A stretch of 64,000 bases of DNA from Pseudoalteromonas luteoviolacea DSM 6061 (GTDB lineage Bacteria > Pseudomonadota > Gammaproteobacteria > Enterobacterales > Alteromonadaceae). The notes beneath the pieces were generated by a model. That model ran no database searches and was not told where the DNA came from. It saw only the letters and a program-made list of their open reading frames with translations. Within the stretch, counting starts at the first letter, position 1, and each line of letters starts with the position of its first letter. The stretch lies in NCBI RefSeq assembly GCF_001625655.1, contig NZ_AUYB01000095.1, forward strand, positions 62,001 to 126,000, written 5' to 3'. Of the stretch, positions 36,988-45,688 are shown piece by piece. Position numbers and translations under genes: made by a program.

Positions 36988-39105
36988 TTACTTATAGGTT
37001 AGGTAAGCATCTCTTAATCTCTGCAAGTTATTGTATACGTATTCAACCGATGTACGTCCTTGGTTAAGGAATGTTCTGTCTAAAGATATTGAAGTCTGAG
37101 GAGTATAACCTTGCTGGTACACTAAGTAATTGTTGGAATCACCAATCTTTGTTCCAACCTGATGTCTCCATGCATGGTTACCTTTAATTTGTCCAAACTT
37201 AGTAACATTCATGCTCTTTCGCTTAGACAACGGGATGCTAATTGCGACACCCGCCATTTGAGTATTTGTCTCTTCTCCATACAGCGCGACATAGCTATCG
37301 CCGAACCAGAACCTTGTTTCGACTCTAACTCCACTGTCTTTTCTCCAAAACTTACCACCAGTTACATGGAACGTGATATCTTTTTCAGCCCAATTGTACT
37401 GATAACCAAACGTGTGGTAATCCCTATCTGAGTCATAATCTTTGTAATCAAAAAATCCATATGTATTGGTCAACTGATGATTACCGTCTGGACTAACCCA
37501 AGCCGTCTCGTTGATAAAGCCAGTATATTTATGGTGTTCTCTAAAATAACCAATCTTAGTTTGGTTATAAATTCCCCAAGGTAACTGGAACGTCTGATAG
37601 AAAAAGGCATTGTTGACACCATCATCTTCAGAGCGACCATCAAACGCTCCAAAATCTTCGAAGTCAGAGCTTTCAGAAACGACACTTTGCGCCGAAATAT
37701 TAAAACCGCCACCTTGCCAAAGCGGTACTGTTAAATCAGCTCTGATAGCCAGAGAGTAATCGAATACACCTAACTCAGTCGCATGTGTTGAGCTTAATTC
37801 AGGACTTAGAGTCACCCTAGGTTTAAAGTAAGGGGTGTTTGAACTTTCCAAACCAACCCAAGATACCCCACCAATGCTACGCATTGAACCTAACTTCACT
37901 TGTATTGCTGGGCTTTGGTTGTGTTTGATAAAGCCCTCATAGCTTTGTACGTCACCTGATAGCGACAACATTGGCAGTCCATGATTCTTCAACTGCAATA
38001 CAAACTCTGCATTCGTACCAGAAAATAGTTCAGATATACGCCCAGCAACTAGCCCCAGAGCATCCAGTTCATTGCGATTAAACACTGAGTTTTCAAATGA
38101 TACGAGCACCACTGGCTGCTGATTAAAGCCCACTCTAACAGACTCAAACCCATCTGCTATCAGTACATTTCTTAGCTTTCTAGAAAGCTTGTTCAAATCT
38201 GCCCTTGAGACTTTTTCCGTTTGGTTTGGCTCTTCGCTCTCAACGGCCACCTTGGCCTTTTCAGCAGCTATTACCTTTTCTGCTTTAGGCTTGCTTCTAT
38301 TGGTGACTATAACTGGGGCTGGCGCAGCTTCTACATGGCTAACTCGCGATTGATGTTCGTCTGAAAATGGCGCTTTAAAGTTCACCCCCCAATACACATC
38401 ATCTTCCGCAGAGTAATCAGTATTGCTATAGAAGCGACTAGTTAAAGTCAACTCACCAAGATCATACAACCACTCTTTCGGGATCGTAATACGCGCAGCT
38501 GCATTCACGGCTTCTGCATCATATTCGACCTGTAGGGCAAACCAATCGAGTGGAAACCACTCTACGCCACCAAATGCGCCATTCATCATACCTGTTGTAT
38601 GATCACTGTTTGCTAAGCCAGCTGAAAAACGGAAGTCTTTCCACTCTTTAGAGGCGACCGCAAAGTTCATTCTATATTGATTTGCTGCGCCGCCAATATC
38701 TTTACTCCCAATACTTAAGCTAAACCACTCCTTAGGTATCATTGGGATTCTGTACTTGGCATTAAATGACAGATCTCTGACTTGCTCTCTCTCAGTGTGT
38801 GAATTTCTGTCAAATAAACTGTCTTGCATACTATTTGAGGCTATTAACCCGCTTACTTCAAAGCCTTCAAATAAACCAGCCGAAAATACTAAATTATGTC
38901 CATCGAGGTATTCTTCACCTCTATAATCAAGCATGTTGTTGTAACCAAAGTCCCAAGTGCCTGACTTTAAAACTTCTGAGTTGGTCGTATTTATCAACCC
39001 TGTAAAGCCAGTAAAGGAGCGAAATGTTTCAAGATTTTCTTCTGAAAAGCTAGGAGCAGAAACTACGGTTAAACCAGATATAAACAGGGGAATAAATTTA
39101 GACAT
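36988..39105 (-). CDS. YjbH/GfcD-type outer-membrane exopolysaccharide protein
   Basis: The 705-residue protein has a signal peptide (SKFIPLFISGLTVVSAPSFS) and the YjbH pattern: the N-terminal TGFTGLINTTNSEVLKSGTWDFGYNN, a beta-rich region, a linker with Lys/Glu/Ala repeats (about 270-300), a BON-like central part, and a C-terminal beta-barrel half (FFYQTFQLPWGIYNQTKIGYF). YjbH/GfcD proteins act in polysaccharide export at the outer membrane. The usual partners YjbE, F and G are absent here. It has its own terminator and is separated from wbpM by another, so it forms its own unit beside the capsule cluster. Confidence 0.87.
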   Translation of the reverse strand: MSKFIPLFISGLTVVSAPSFSEENLETFRSFTGFTGLINTTNSEVLKSGTWDFGYNNMLDYRGEEYLDGHNLVFSAGLFEGFEVSGLIASNSMQDSLFDRNSHTEREQVRDLSFNAKYRIPMIPKEWFSLSIGSKDIGGAANQYRMNFAVASKEWKDFRFSAGLANSDHTTGMMNGAFGGVEWFPLDWFALQVEYDAEAVNAAARITIPKEWLYDLGELTLTSRFYSNTDYSAEDDVYWGVNFKAPFSDEHQSRVSHVEAAPAPVIVTNRSKPKAEKVIAAEKAKVAVESEEPNQTEKVSRADLNKLSRKLRNVLIADGFESVRVGFNQQPVVLVSFENSVFNRNELDALGLVAGRISELFSGTNAEFVLQLKNHGLPMLSLSGDVQSYEGFIKHNQSPAIQVKLGSMRSIGGVSWVGLESSNTPYFKPRVTLSPELSSTHATELGVFDYSLAIRADLTVPLWQGGGFNISAQSVVSESSDFEDFGAFDGRSEDDGVNNAFFYQTFQLPWGIYNQTKIGYFREHHKYTGFINETAWVSPDGNHQLTNTYGFFDYKDYDSDRDYHTFGYQYNWAEKDITFHVTGGKFWRKDSGVRVETRFWFGDSYVALYGEETNTQMAGVAISIPLSKRKSMNVTKFGQIKGNHAWRHQVGTKIGDSNNYLVYQQGYTPQTSISLDRTFLNQGRTSVEYVYNNLQRLRDAYLTYK

Positions 39106-39236
39106 GTTCCATGGGTCCAGAGGTTATTGTTTATTATTAAGTAATTGATTTTAATATCTCGATTAGCAACAATCAGGTTCAGTCGAACGTATTTGATGTT
39201 ACTAGAAATTGTTCTTTCTTTTAAGCTTTAAACATA

Positions 39237-39266
39237 AATGGGTTGGTAAACATGTATCAACCCATT
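39237..39266 (-). terminator. Terminator after wbpM
   Basis: A perfect 9-bp stem (AATGGGTTG at 39237-39245 with CAACCCATT at 39258-39266) with a 12-base loop, 51 bases beyond the wbpM stop, followed on the minus strand by a T-rich stretch. Confidence 0.7.
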
Positions 39267-39316
39267 ATTGAATTTAATGGTCGTATTAGAGACACAACCA
39301 GCAATTGTACTAGGTG

Positions 39317-41266
39317 CTACTTAAAACTGACCACATTGCGCTCATCAAAGCTCACCTGCGCTTTCTTAGCGTTCCACACCAAATCACAAATACCATCCGT
39401 AGGATTAAACCCAGTGGGAGCATCTAACAGCAATTGACGTATTTTTTCATGCTCAAAGTTATGACACGCAATATCCAGTGCTTCTAAAAACACATTCAAT
39501 TCAGCCAGTGGTAGCATTACTTCTGTCGCAGTCATAATACGCTGGTGACTTGTTTGCTCAACATTTTCACCAATTAGTAACTCTTCATACAGCTTTTCAC
39601 CGGGGCGTAAACCTGTACATAATATTTCGATATCGCCATGTGGGTTGGACTCACTTTTCACCTCTAAGCCAGACAAATGCACCATTTTAGTTGCCAAGTC
39701 TTTAATCTTTACAGACTCACCCATATCCAACACAAATACATCTCCACCCTTGCCCATCGCGCCGGCTTGAATAACAAGCTGTGCTGCTTCAGGGATCGTC
39801 ATAAAGAACCTTGTGATATCAGGGTGAGTAAGTGTGATCGGCCCACCTTCTTTAATCTGTCTGCGAAACAGTGGGACAACAGAGCCCGATGAACCAAGCA
39901 CATTACCAAATCTAACCATGCAAAAGCGTGTTTTGTGCTTCCCATTTTCTTTGCCTTGTGCCAGCCCCTGTAAGCAAAGTTCAGCCATACGCTTGGTAGT
40001 CCCCATAACATTTGTAGGGCGTACCGCTTTGTCTGTACTCACCAAAACAAAGGTTTCAACCTTGGCATTAATGGCCGCTTTTGCTGAGTAATAAGTACCA
40101 AATACGTTGTTTCTAACTCCTTCAACAACATTGTGCTCAACGAGTGGAACATGTTTATAAGCAGCCGCGTGATAAACGGTTTGAACGCCAAACGCAATCA
40201 TACATGTTTCTAAGCGATTAATGTGCTGTACTGAGCCCATGATCGGAATTAGCTCAATATCCAAGCCTTGCGATTTGATTGTTTCGTTTAGTTCTTTTTC
40301 AATTGAGTAAAGTGCGAACTCGGTTAATTCAAACAAAACTAACTTACTCGGCGATTGCTTGATGATTTGGCGGCATAATTCAGAGCCAATAGAACCACCA
40401 GCACCAGTAACCATAACTGACTTGTTTTTGATGTTGGCATTTAATAGGTCTTGTTTTGGCGCCACTGGATCTCTACCAAGTAGGTCTTCAATTTCTACAT
40501 CTTTAATTTCATCAAGAGTTGCTCGGCCTTCAACGACATCAACCATACCTGGTATCGTCATCACCTCTAGAGGTAAGTTTTCTAGCTGAGCTAAGATTTC
40601 TTTTCGGCGAGCTCGATTTTCGCTTGGCATGGCCAGCAATATTTTTTTGACTTTTTTACGTTCTATTAAGCTAAAAATACCGTCGAATGCAATGACTGGA
40701 ATACCCTGAAGTATTGCACCTTGTTTTGATTTGTCGTCGTCAATGAACGCACTGACATAATACTCATCACCAGCGCCAATAGCCGGAGCAAGCTGTCTAC
40801 CAGCAGACCCTGCGCCATAGATTACAACAGGTGTTTTATTGACCGTGGCCAACCTTCCCACCATAGCTCTCACCATTATTCTTGAGCCACCTACCGCCAA
40901 AATAAGTAGCCAAGCGTAAATGACAGGCATCGTACGAGGGACATCCACATTAGTGAAAAAGGAAGCCAAGACCAGTACTACCGTACTGATCAACGTGCCA
41001 ATAACTATTGCACCAACGGCATGTGCGCCTACATACCTAAGTACGGCTCGATACAAACCCAAATTCACAAATGCGAATAAACTGCATGGCAGTACGATAG
41101 AAAGCAGTAGCCAGTTTCCAATCTCAAACAATGGTTCGATGCTATCAAGACGTACTATTAGCGATAACCAAAAGGCACTTACTATAAAAAGTGTATCAAT
41201 AATTAGAGTAAGAAATCGTTTCTTAGAGCGGGGAGCTCTTAAAACAGAATTGAACAAACTATCCAT
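39317..41266 (-). CDS. wbpM: WbpM/CapD-type membrane-bound UDP-sugar 4,6-dehydratase
   Basis: The family turns UDP-GlcNAc into its 4-keto-6-deoxy derivative, the entry to bacillosamine, FucNAc and QuiNAc type sugars. The 649-residue protein has four N-terminal membrane helices (to about residue 125), a first Rossmann motif (VIYGAGSAGRQ at about 149), and a second NAD-binding motif VTGAGGSIGSE at 286-296. It also has catalytic residues in LVSTDKAVRPTNVMGTTKR (Ser410, Met421, Lys425), where Met replaces the Tyr of ordinary SDRs, as in WbpM/FlaA1. It is the last gene of the cluster; a hairpin upstream (41360-41384) hints it may also have its own promoter. Confidence 0.94.
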   Translation of the reverse strand: MDSLFNSVLRAPRSKKRFLTLIIDTLFIVSAFWLSLIVRLDSIEPLFEIGNWLLLSIVLPCSLFAFVNLGLYRAVLRYVGAHAVGAIVIGTLISTVVLVLASFFTNVDVPRTMPVIYAWLLILAVGGSRIMVRAMVGRLATVNKTPVVIYGAGSAGRQLAPAIGAGDEYYVSAFIDDDKSKQGAILQGIPVIAFDGIFSLIERKKVKKILLAMPSENRARRKEILAQLENLPLEVMTIPGMVDVVEGRATLDEIKDVEIEDLLGRDPVAPKQDLLNANIKNKSVMVTGAGGSIGSELCRQIIKQSPSKLVLFELTEFALYSIEKELNETIKSQGLDIELIPIMGSVQHINRLETCMIAFGVQTVYHAAAYKHVPLVEHNVVEGVRNNVFGTYYSAKAAINAKVETFVLVSTDKAVRPTNVMGTTKRMAELCLQGLAQGKENGKHKTRFCMVRFGNVLGSSGSVVPLFRRQIKEGGPITLTHPDITRFFMTIPEAAQLVIQAGAMGKGGDVFVLDMGESVKIKDLATKMVHLSGLEVKSESNPHGDIEILCTGLRPGEKLYEELLIGENVEQTSHQRIMTATEVMLPLAELNVFLEALDIACHNFEHEKIRQLLLDAPTGFNPTDGICDLVWNAKKAQVSFDERNVVSFK

Positions 41267-41359
41267 TGTAAATCCTTGAGATTATGCACATCTTATTAGC
41301 GATGATGTTATTTAAAAATAATACACAATAAAGCGCAAACTGTCATTCTACAGCTTCAA

Positions 41360-41384
41360 TTAAGCAGTTAACTTAACTGCTTAA
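41360..41384 (-). terminator. Hairpin between the initiating transferase and wbpM
   Basis: Perfect 12-bp arms (TTAAGCAGTTAA at 41360-41371, TTAACTGCTTAA at 41373-41384) separated by one base, so the real loop is larger. It starts 5 bases beyond the transferase stop. There is no long T-run; it may attenuate rather than stop transcription into wbpM. Confidence 0.55.
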
Positions 41385-41388
41385 AGTT

Positions 41389-41937
41389 CTATTTAACGCG
41401 GTCACCGCTGCCCTTGCCTGATACAGTCATAACAATATACTTAAAGTAATTTGCCAAATTAAGGTTATCTAGCATTTGTCGGTCTGTTTTTGCTAGTAGC
41501 TCTGGCGTAGACATGTCGATTTCATTTACTTGAGATAAGCCGGTAATACCAGGTCTCACGTCATAAATGCGTTTCTCATCTCTTGCTTTTGTTAACTCTT
41601 CTTGATTAAAAAGACCAGGGCGAGGTCCTACCAAGCTCATCTCACCTTTAAGGACATTCCATAATTGCGGCAATTCATCGAGCTTGGTTTTACGTAAAAA
41701 ACCACCAAATGGTGTGATTGATGAGGTACTCGCCAAATGACTTGCTACTGATGCTGTATCCACTTTCATTGTTCTGAATTTTACAAGTGTAAACGGCTTT
41801 TTGTTACGACCAACCCTTTCTTGCATAAAAATAGGAGAGCCAGTGTCAAACAGGCCAATAATATATAAAAGTACCAAAAACGGCATTGCGAACAGCAAAC
41901 CGAAAAGGGCGAAAAGAAAATCAAGTATGCGGATCAT
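41389..41937 (-). CDS. Initiating phosphoglycosyltransferase, short PglC type
   Basis: The 182-residue protein transfers a sugar phosphate from UDP-sugar to undecaprenyl phosphate and so starts the repeat unit. It has one N-terminal membrane-entering helix ([22 protein letters not shown]), then [48 protein letters not shown] and [10 protein letters not shown], the signatures of the polyprenyl-phosphate sugar transferase family. It is the short core form (PglC/WecP size), without the extra helices of WcaJ. With wbpM beside it, a 6-deoxy amino sugar is the likely first residue. Confidence 0.93.
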   Translation of the reverse strand: MIRILDFLFALFGLLFAMPFLVLLYIIGLFDTGSPIFMQERVGRNKKPFTLVKFRTMKVDTASVASHLASTSSITPFGGFLRKTKLDELPQLWNVLKGEMSLVGPRPGLFNQEELTKARDEKRIYDVRPGITGLSQVNEIDMSTPELLAKTDRQMLDNLNLANYFKYIVMTVSGKGSGDRVK

Positions 41938-41946
41938 GTTTATTTC

Positions 41947-42882
41947 CTATTTTTTCTGCTTACAAGCTAGTCGAAAGCCATGTTCAATCGAGTGAGGCGG
42001 GCGCCAATCTAAGGTGTTTTTTGTATGTGAAATATCTACCTGTAAAGATCCTATTAAGCGATCCACTATATCCTCTTTCGCAAGTGCCTTTCCCAATATT
42101 TTAAAACACCATTGAGGTACAGGTATAGATAAATTTGGCTTACCTTGAACTTTCGCCATCATTGCAACCATCTCTGCAGTTGAGACATCGTCATCATCAC
42201 TGATTAAGAAGGTTTGATTTGCTGCATTTGGGTGCTCTAGACACACCGTTATCAAATCTACTAAGTTGTACACAGATACTAAGCTACGTTTGTTTCTGTT
42301 GATGGCTCTAAACGGCAAAGGCAAGCCTTTACCAACTAAATTCAACAAAGCGGCAAAGTTAGCTTTGACGCCTTCTCCATAAACTAACGGAGGACGAATT
42401 ATCACAATTTCCAAGCCAGTTTCTTTGCCCAAAGCTATAAGCTGCTCTTCAGCTTCTGCTTTAGAAACACCATATGGGTCTTCCGGTTGTGGCGTATCAT
42501 GTGCTTCAAAAGCCTGCTTATCTGTGGTGCTTTCGCCATTTACTTTGATAGAGCTAACAAACACAAACCGTTTAACACCCGCTTGTGCCGCTTGTCTCGC
42601 TAAGTTCAAAGTACCCGCCGTGTTCACCACTCTAAACTCCTCTAGTGGATCAGTGGCTTGCTCTTTCATAACATGCACACGAGCAGCAATATGCACCACA
42701 ACCTCAACTTGTGAAAGCACAGATGAATAATCAGAACTTGGGTCGATGCTTGCTTGTAAATACTTATTGCATTTTACAGGCTCTGAACGCCCAAGCAAAT
42801 TCACATCTTCGAGATTTTCGAATGTATTTAATAAATGACGACCAACAAACCCTGAATACCCAGTAACTAAAACTTTGCCCAT
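41947..42882 (-). CDS. NAD-dependent epimerase/dehydratase, WbpV/WbjF-like
   Basis: This 311-residue extended SDR has TGYSGFVGRHLL for NAD binding, VSSIKVNGE with the catalytic Ser, and DPYGVSKAEAE with the Tyr-Lys pair. It resembles the 4-reductases or epimerases that act on the WbpM product to give UDP-QuiNAc or UDP-FucNAc (WbpV, WbpK). The ATG at 42882 is chosen with AGGA 8 bases upstream; a GTG at 42888 overlaps the previous stop. Placed 9 bases upstream of the initiating transferase, it most likely makes that enzyme's sugar. Confidence 0.88.
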   Translation of the reverse strand: MGKVLVTGYSGFVGRHLLNTFENLEDVNLLGRSEPVKCNKYLQASIDPSSDYSSVLSQVEVVVHIAARVHVMKEQATDPLEEFRVVNTAGTLNLARQAAQAGVKRFVFVSSIKVNGESTTDKQAFEAHDTPQPEDPYGVSKAEAEEQLIALGKETGLEIVIIRPPLVYGEGVKANFAALLNLVGKGLPLPFRAINRNKRSLVSVYNLVDLITVCLEHPNAANQTFLISDDDDVSTAEMVAMMAKVQGKPNLSIPVPQWCFKILGKALAKEDIVDRLIGSLQVDISHTKNTLDWRPPHSIEHGFRLACKQKK

Positions 42883-42887
42883 ACTCA

Positions 42888-44048
42888 CTATCCTAGTTCA
42901 ACTATTGAGTTACTCATGTCTTTCATGATATTGCTGCGTGTATATTTCGCGATGAATGCTTCTCTGTCTGTGTGCTCAAGCTTTAACTTAGTCAGCGCTT
43001 CCATGGCTCCCTTGTGATCTCCTGGATAAAAAACCTCTGCGTTTGACACTTCAGACTTAATAAATTCAGCCGCATAACCTGAAACACCTGCCAATATAGG
43101 CTTACCTGTTGCTGCGTATTCAAATATTTTAGAAGGTAATACTTTTTCAAAAGCAGGGTAATCATTTAAATGAAGGAAAAGTACATCAGCATTAAGGTAC
43201 TCTTCAATCAACTCTTGTCGATTTACAGGCGGTAATAACTCCATATTAGCCTTACCCGTTGTACCATCAACTAGCTGCTTTTTACGTCCTCCATCACCAA
43301 TAATCCTGAACGAATATCCCTTATTTGCTAACCCTGCAAGCTCTGGCAAGATAGTATGTAAACCCTGACCTTCGCCAATGTTGCCAGCATAAACTAGTCG
43401 TTTAGTGTCTTCTGAATCACTTTCATTACTGATGTTTTTTGGTAGTTCAAGGAACTCTCCATCAATGCCATTTGTAAACCAAGAGTAGTTCACCTTCGCA
43501 TAGCGCTCATTAAAATATCCCGCGAACCCCTTTGAAACGAGGTTGATGTGCTTTGCGGATGAAAAGGTATATTTTTCAATAGCCGAGAGGACAGGCTTCA
43601 ATACCATAACTGCTTTTGGTGACAGCACATCTTTGATTGTATCAACAAAGATATCCCGTATATCCAGATAAAGAGGGATCTTTTTCTTTTTCGCGACTCT
43701 AGCACCTAAAAATGCAGTAAACAGTCTGGAGCTTGTTGCAAACACGATGTCATAGTCTTCGTGTTTGACCAGTGCTTGGGCATGTTGGTAAAACGTTTTA
43801 AATGATTTAATTTGATCTAACATACCACTTTCATGGGATGGCAGTTCGATACGTCTTATCCTAACGTTTCCATTCTTTTCCTCTGTCTTAGCACCCGCGC
43901 TAAAGCTGGCATATCGATTGGGCATCGTTGTTACTACATCAACTTCAACCCCTGAGTGTTGCTTCAATTGCTCTACCAGTGCAGTCGTTCTAAATGAGCC
44001 AGCGCACAAGTCCGGTTTGAAGTAAAAAGATAAAACCAGTATTCTCAC
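42888..44048 (-). CDS. Glycosyltransferase, GT4 family (WbuB-like)
   Basis: A 386-residue GT-B glycosyltransferase. The N-terminal half starts LVLSFYFKPDLCAGSFRT and has the TTMPNRY segment; the C-terminal half has VYAGNIGEGQGLHTILPEL, the RIIGDGG donor loop and VLPSKIFEYAATGKPILAG with the Glu of the EX7E motif region. It resembles WbuB-type amino-sugar transferases. The GTG start overlaps the heparinase-like stop by 4 bases. Its donor and acceptor are not known. Confidence 0.9.
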   Translation of the reverse strand: MRILVLSFYFKPDLCAGSFRTTALVEQLKQHSGVEVDVVTTMPNRYASFSAGAKTEEKNGNVRIRRIELPSHESGMLDQIKSFKTFYQHAQALVKHEDYDIVFATSSRLFTAFLGARVAKKKKIPLYLDIRDIFVDTIKDVLSPKAVMVLKPVLSAIEKYTFSSAKHINLVSKGFAGYFNERYAKVNYSWFTNGIDGEFLELPKNISNESDSEDTKRLVYAGNIGEGQGLHTILPELAGLANKGYSFRIIGDGGRKKQLVDGTTGKANMELLPPVNRQELIEEYLNADVLFLHLNDYPAFEKVLPSKIFEYAATGKPILAGVSGYAAEFIKSEVSNAEVFYPGDHKGAMEALTKLKLEHTDREAFIAKYTRSNIMKDMSNSIVELG

Positions 44049-45688
44049 GAGTCCCTCTTAATATGTTTAATTTCTGTTCTTAAATTACCGCTATCAAAAG
44101 CAATTTCAATTTTTTTATTGGCTATGGTTTTGCCAAATTCAGGGTGCCAAGTGCTGTCTTTAACCGCTATCGGTTCAGAACTAACAATGCTGCACAAGGC
44201 CTCGCTATTCATTTCAATTTTAAGCTCAAACTCTGAAACTTTAATGACATCAATATTTGGATGCAGGTGTAAATGAAAACATGCATTGGCCGCTTTTGAT
44301 AACTCGTCAACAATAACAAAGCTATCTGGTGAACATACTAACTTACGAGCGTGTTTTACTTTCGGGCTAAGCTGTAAGTACCCATCATGACTGGCAGATA
44401 ACAGTACCTTTTCAGGCTTACTTATTGCTTCTACTAAGTATGCGTATGCTCTTTTTGCAACTCTAAATCCAGACCAAACTTGAGAAGAATCTAAGTCCAA
44501 AACTGACACCGTATTGTGTGCTGCGGTTTGGCGCTGTCTGACCCGCTCTTTGCTCGTACCATACAGCGAAGTACCTGAGTTAACAAAGACTCGTTGCTCT
44601 CCAATAGATAGCTCAAAGCTCAGTGTGTCGGCATGTGCATGTCCAGGTAAATAGTCAGGGCCTACATTCGCGTGGTCAAATATTGCTGAGTAGTTTGTAA
44701 AAGAAACACGGCTATAACCGCTGCTTTTATTGGTTACTAACTGCTCCGCAACGGTTTCGTAATTAAGTTCAAGCCTTTGTGCGTACTCAAAAATTTGGCG
44801 CGGTTGCATAGCAATACCAATAGCAGCATCATTGAAGAAGCTTACCTCTCCGTCCGGATGGACCATAGAAGAAAGCCAAAAGAGCGCTTTTTCCGCGATT
44901 AGTGTCCAATGTGGCAAGCATCCAATGAGCTGTGGTTTATTGCTCGTTTTAGCTAAATCGATTAACTCAAGTAAATCCCACAATAATATTTCATGATACA
45001 TTGGAGAAAGTTCAAAGTGAGCACCATCAGCTAAAAACTGCTCTTTAAGCTCTGCATTTAGGATACTGATCCCACGCTCAAGTAACTCTACTGAATTCCC
45101 CCCATCCAAATAAGCCCCGACAAATGTCAATGCCTTGGCATTCGCAAACAGATGGTTACCCAAGATATGATATTCTAATTGTTGCGTAAGCACATTTGCT
45201 TGCTCAAGCATACTCTTTAAGTAACTGGGAGGTACTTCAGGTTGAACACTACACCACTTAACCCAATTCACTAACCTGAGTGATATAGGGTATGGTTCCC
45301 AACCATTACCATTACATGGAGGGTTTTGCTCAATCCACTTCTGAATAAACTCATGATGTAAAGAGCACCTTTGTGCGGCGTCTTTTGAGCTTAAATCGTC
45401 AAAGTAGTGTAAGTTGTATAACCATAGCTTAGGTTTACTTGTGCAGTTCCAGTCTGAAGGGCTATTGACCGCCCCTTCCTGATTTAAAAACTTAACCGAA
45501 GAACTGCTCAATAGGCTTTGTTTATTTAATAACGGGCCTGACCAACGCCATAACAAGCTGCCTGGTGCTTCGCACTCCACGTGCTTAGGCTTGCGAAACT
45601 TGTAATAACCTCTGTAATACACTTGCTTAAACTTAAGATACTTCACCGTGTGAAATATCTTAAGTAACCTTTCTAAACGCTTGCTCAT
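44045..45688 (-). CDS. Heparinase II/III-like protein in a polysaccharide synthesis cluster
   Basis: The 547-residue protein has an N-terminal alpha-helical toroid domain (about 60-330, with ANVLTQQLEYHILGNHLFANAKAL and HFELSPMYHEILLWDLLEL) and a C-terminal beta-sandwich beginning near PGHAHADTLSFEL, where the His residues are those of heparinase II/III lyases. No signal peptide is seen, so it is predicted to be cytoplasmic. That is odd for a lyase and suggests a biosynthetic or modifying role. Overlaps on both sides (4 bases each) tie it to the two-domain dehydrogenase and the GT4 gene. Confidence 0.9.
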   Translation of the reverse strand: MSKRLERLLKIFHTVKYLKFKQVYYRGYYKFRKPKHVECEAPGSLLWRWSGPLLNKQSLLSSSSVKFLNQEGAVNSPSDWNCTSKPKLWLYNLHYFDDLSSKDAAQRCSLHHEFIQKWIEQNPPCNGNGWEPYPISLRLVNWVKWCSVQPEVPPSYLKSMLEQANVLTQQLEYHILGNHLFANAKALTFVGAYLDGGNSVELLERGISILNAELKEQFLADGAHFELSPMYHEILLWDLLELIDLAKTSNKPQLIGCLPHWTLIAEKALFWLSSMVHPDGEVSFFNDAAIGIAMQPRQIFEYAQRLELNYETVAEQLVTNKSSGYSRVSFTNYSAIFDHANVGPDYLPGHAHADTLSFELSIGEQRVFVNSGTSLYGTSKERVRQRQTAAHNTVSVLDLDSSQVWSGFRVAKRAYAYLVEAISKPEKVLLSASHDGYLQLSPKVKHARKLVCSPDSFVIVDELSKAANACFHLHLHPNIDVIKVSEFELKIEMNSEALCSIVSSEPIAVKDSTWHPEFGKTIANKKIEIAFDSGNLRTEIKHIKRDS

